Source: Bacteroidota bacterium (GTDB taxonomy: Bacteria > Bacteroidota > Bacteroidia > Chitinophagales > Chitinophagaceae). From it: 8,780 nt of DNA. The DNA is taken from the NCBI GenBank assembly GCA_023409675.1, contig JAEYRC010000191.1, positions 1 through 8,780 on the forward strand, read 5' to 3'. The notes beneath the pieces were generated by a model. It did no database searches, was not told the origin of the DNA, and was given only the letters and a program-made list of their open reading frames with translations. Shown here piece by piece: positions 7,517 through 8,780 of the stretch. A program made the position numbers and the translations under genes. Numbering within the stretch: position 1 is the stretch's first letter; every line of letters starts with the position of its first letter.

Positions 7517-8780
7517 TTATCCTGCCAGCACTTCACGGGCATCGGCATAATGTGCCAGTCCGAAATTGCGTACTTGCGCCTCTTCGGGGTTGGTTACATG
7601 CCATTCAAATTCATCCCGGAAATGCCGGATCGCTGCAGCAACCGGCCAGGCGGCAGCATCGCCAAGCGGGCAGATGGTATTTCCTTCGATCTTGCGCTGG
7701 ATATCCCAGAGCAGGTCGATATCACTCATCTTCCCTTTGCCGTATTCGATGTTTTTCAGAATTTTTTCCATCCAGCCGGTTCCTTCGCGGCAGGGCGAAC
7801 ACTGCCCGCAACTCTCATGACGGTAGAAACGCGCCAGCGTCAGCGTATGCTTCACCACACACTGGTCTTCATCCAGTACAATAAAGCCGCCGGATCCCAT
7901 CATGGTACCGGTTTGAAATCCGCCATCAGCAAGACTTTCATAGGTCATCATCCGCTGTTCACCCTTTGCGGTTTTAAACAGCAGGTTGGCAGGAATGATG
8001 GGAACGGATGAACCTCCGGCAATACAGGCTTTCAGCCGTTTACCATTCGGGATACCCCCGCAGTATTCATCACTGTATACAAACTCCTCCACGGAGATGG
8101 TCATATCAATTTCGTAAACGCCGGGTTTGTTGATGTTTCCGCAGGCACTGATCAGTTTGGTGCCGGTTGATTTGCCGATACCGATTTTCGCGTATTCTTC
8201 ACCGCCGATAGTCAAAATGGGCACTACAGCCGCGAGGGTTTCCACATTATTAACAACAGTCGGACAATCCCATAATCCTTTCACCGCAGGGAAAGGAGGC
8301 TTGATGCGTGGATTGCCGCGTTTGCCTTCCAGGCTTTCGAGCAGGGCGGTTTCTTCGCCGCAGATATAGGCGCCTGCGCCACGCTGTACATAGATCTCGC
8401 AGTCAAATCCTTTCCCCAGTATATTTTTCCCAAGAAAATTATTGGCGCGGGCTTCTTCGATGGCTTCTTCCAGGATATCCACGATCCAGGCATATTCGCC
8501 ACGGATGTAGATATAGGTGGTATTTGAACCCAGGGCATAGGAGGAAATCAGCAGTCCTTCAATCAGCAGGTGCGGCAGAAATTCCATCAGGTAGCGGTCT
8601 TTGAAGGTACCAGGCTCTGACTCATCGGCATTACACACCAGGTAACGGGGAACACCTTCGGGTTTTGCCAGAAAGCTCCATTTCATGCCGGTAGGGAATC
8701 CGGCTCCACCGCGACCGCGCAGGCCGCTTTTTTTCACTTCTTCAACGATATCGGCAGGCGCCATGGAAAAGGGTTTCTCC
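7517..8780 (-). CDS. nuoF: NADH-quinone oxidoreductase subunit F (partial, 5' end outside window)
   Basis: NuoF oxidises NADH at the tip of the peripheral arm of complex I, passes electrons to FMN, and then to the iron-sulfur chain. The frame is open to the window edge. The ATG at 8764 is internal, since the codons before it (EKPFS) continue the usual family sequence, and the true start is probably a few dozen codons further right. Counting from that internal Met, the glycine-rich FMN/NADH loop GRGGAGFPTG is at 17-26, CNADESEPGTFKDR at 44-57, and RGAGAYICGEETALLES at 128-144. An SLBB-like stretch begins near CGNINKPGVYE (208-218). The N3 4Fe-4S ligands are C319, C322, C325 (ESCGQCSPC) and C365 (NTICPLGD). 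All are present, so the visible part looks functional. It ends with TAA, 29 nt before nuoG. I am sure of the family. Confidence 0.97.
   Translation of the reverse strand, partial: EKPFSMAPADIVEEVKKSGLRGRGGAGFPTGMKWSFLAKPEGVPRYLVCNADESEPGTFKDRYLMEFLPHLLIEGLLISSYALGSNTTYIYIRGEYAWIVDILEEAIEEARANNFLGKNILGKGFDCEIYVQRGAGAYICGEETALLESLEGKRGNPRIKPPFPAVKGLWDCPTVVNNVETLAAVVPILTIGGEEYAKIGIGKSTGTKLISACGNINKPGVYEIDMTISVEEFVYSDEYCGGIPNGKRLKACIAGGSSVPIIPANLLFKTAKGEQRMMTYESLADGGFQTGTMMGSGGFIVLDEDQCVVKHTLTLARFYRHESCGQCSPCREGTGWMEKILKNIEYGKGKMSDIDLLWDIQRKIEGNTICPLGDAAAWPVAAAIRHFRDEFEWHVTNPEEAQVRNFGLAHYADAREVLAG

Noticed and set aside
7493..8011. A 172-codon plus-strand open frame opposite nuoF
   Set aside because: It is a shadow of the strongly conserved nuoF coding frame, with no recognisable domain.
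8762..8764. ATG at 8764 as the true nuoF start
   Set aside because: The codons before it remain in frame to the window edge and continue the NuoF sequence, and the FMN loop would lie too close to the N-terminus for the family.

Overview
The window holds one feature set: a continuous block of nuo genes for respiratory complex I (proton-pumping NADH:quinone oxidoreductase), all on the minus strand. Transcription runs from high to low coordinates: nuoF (5' end beyond the right edge), nuoG, nuoH, nuoI, nuoJ, nuoK, nuoL, nuoM and the first 81 codons of nuoN (rest beyond the left edge). Gene spacers are about 8 to 67 nt, no terminator or clear promoter is visible between genes, and no stretch over 300 bases lacks a gene, so this looks like the 3' two thirds of a single operon.

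The organism is most likely a Bacteroidota member, probably Chitinophagales/Chitinophagaceae. This is inferred from protein wording (for example the NuoI start MQTLTNRAK, the short NuoG without a molybdopterin-like domain, the NuoN start), AT-rich spacers with few Shine-Dalgarno motifs, and moderate GC content. The family-level assignment is from memory of the families, not from a search.

Right part (about 6340-8780): the NADH-oxidising arm. NuoF carries FMN, the NADH site and a 4Fe-4S cluster; NuoG carries the electron wire. Middle (about 4610-6330): NuoH, the membrane anchor forming the quinone cavity, and NuoI, the two-cluster ferredoxin-like wire next to it. Left part (1-4601): the membrane proton-pumping arm NuoJ, K, L, M and N.

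The one real anomaly is nuoG. Its reading frame is kept without any indel from the start at 7487 to a natural stop at 6342, which gives a 381-codon gene of about the length I remember for the short family form. It is nevertheless interrupted by three in-frame stop codons: TAA at codon 197, TAG at 248 and TAG at 271. The probable fourth cysteine of the last metal site has also become serine at codon 279. All these defects lie within about 250 bp (6648-6899), while every neighbouring subunit gene is open and well conserved. This is either a recent inactivation of a core subunit or a local consensus error; true recoding is unlikely because TAG and TAA end other genes in the same operon. I found no CRISPR array, mobile element, RNA gene or novel system here.
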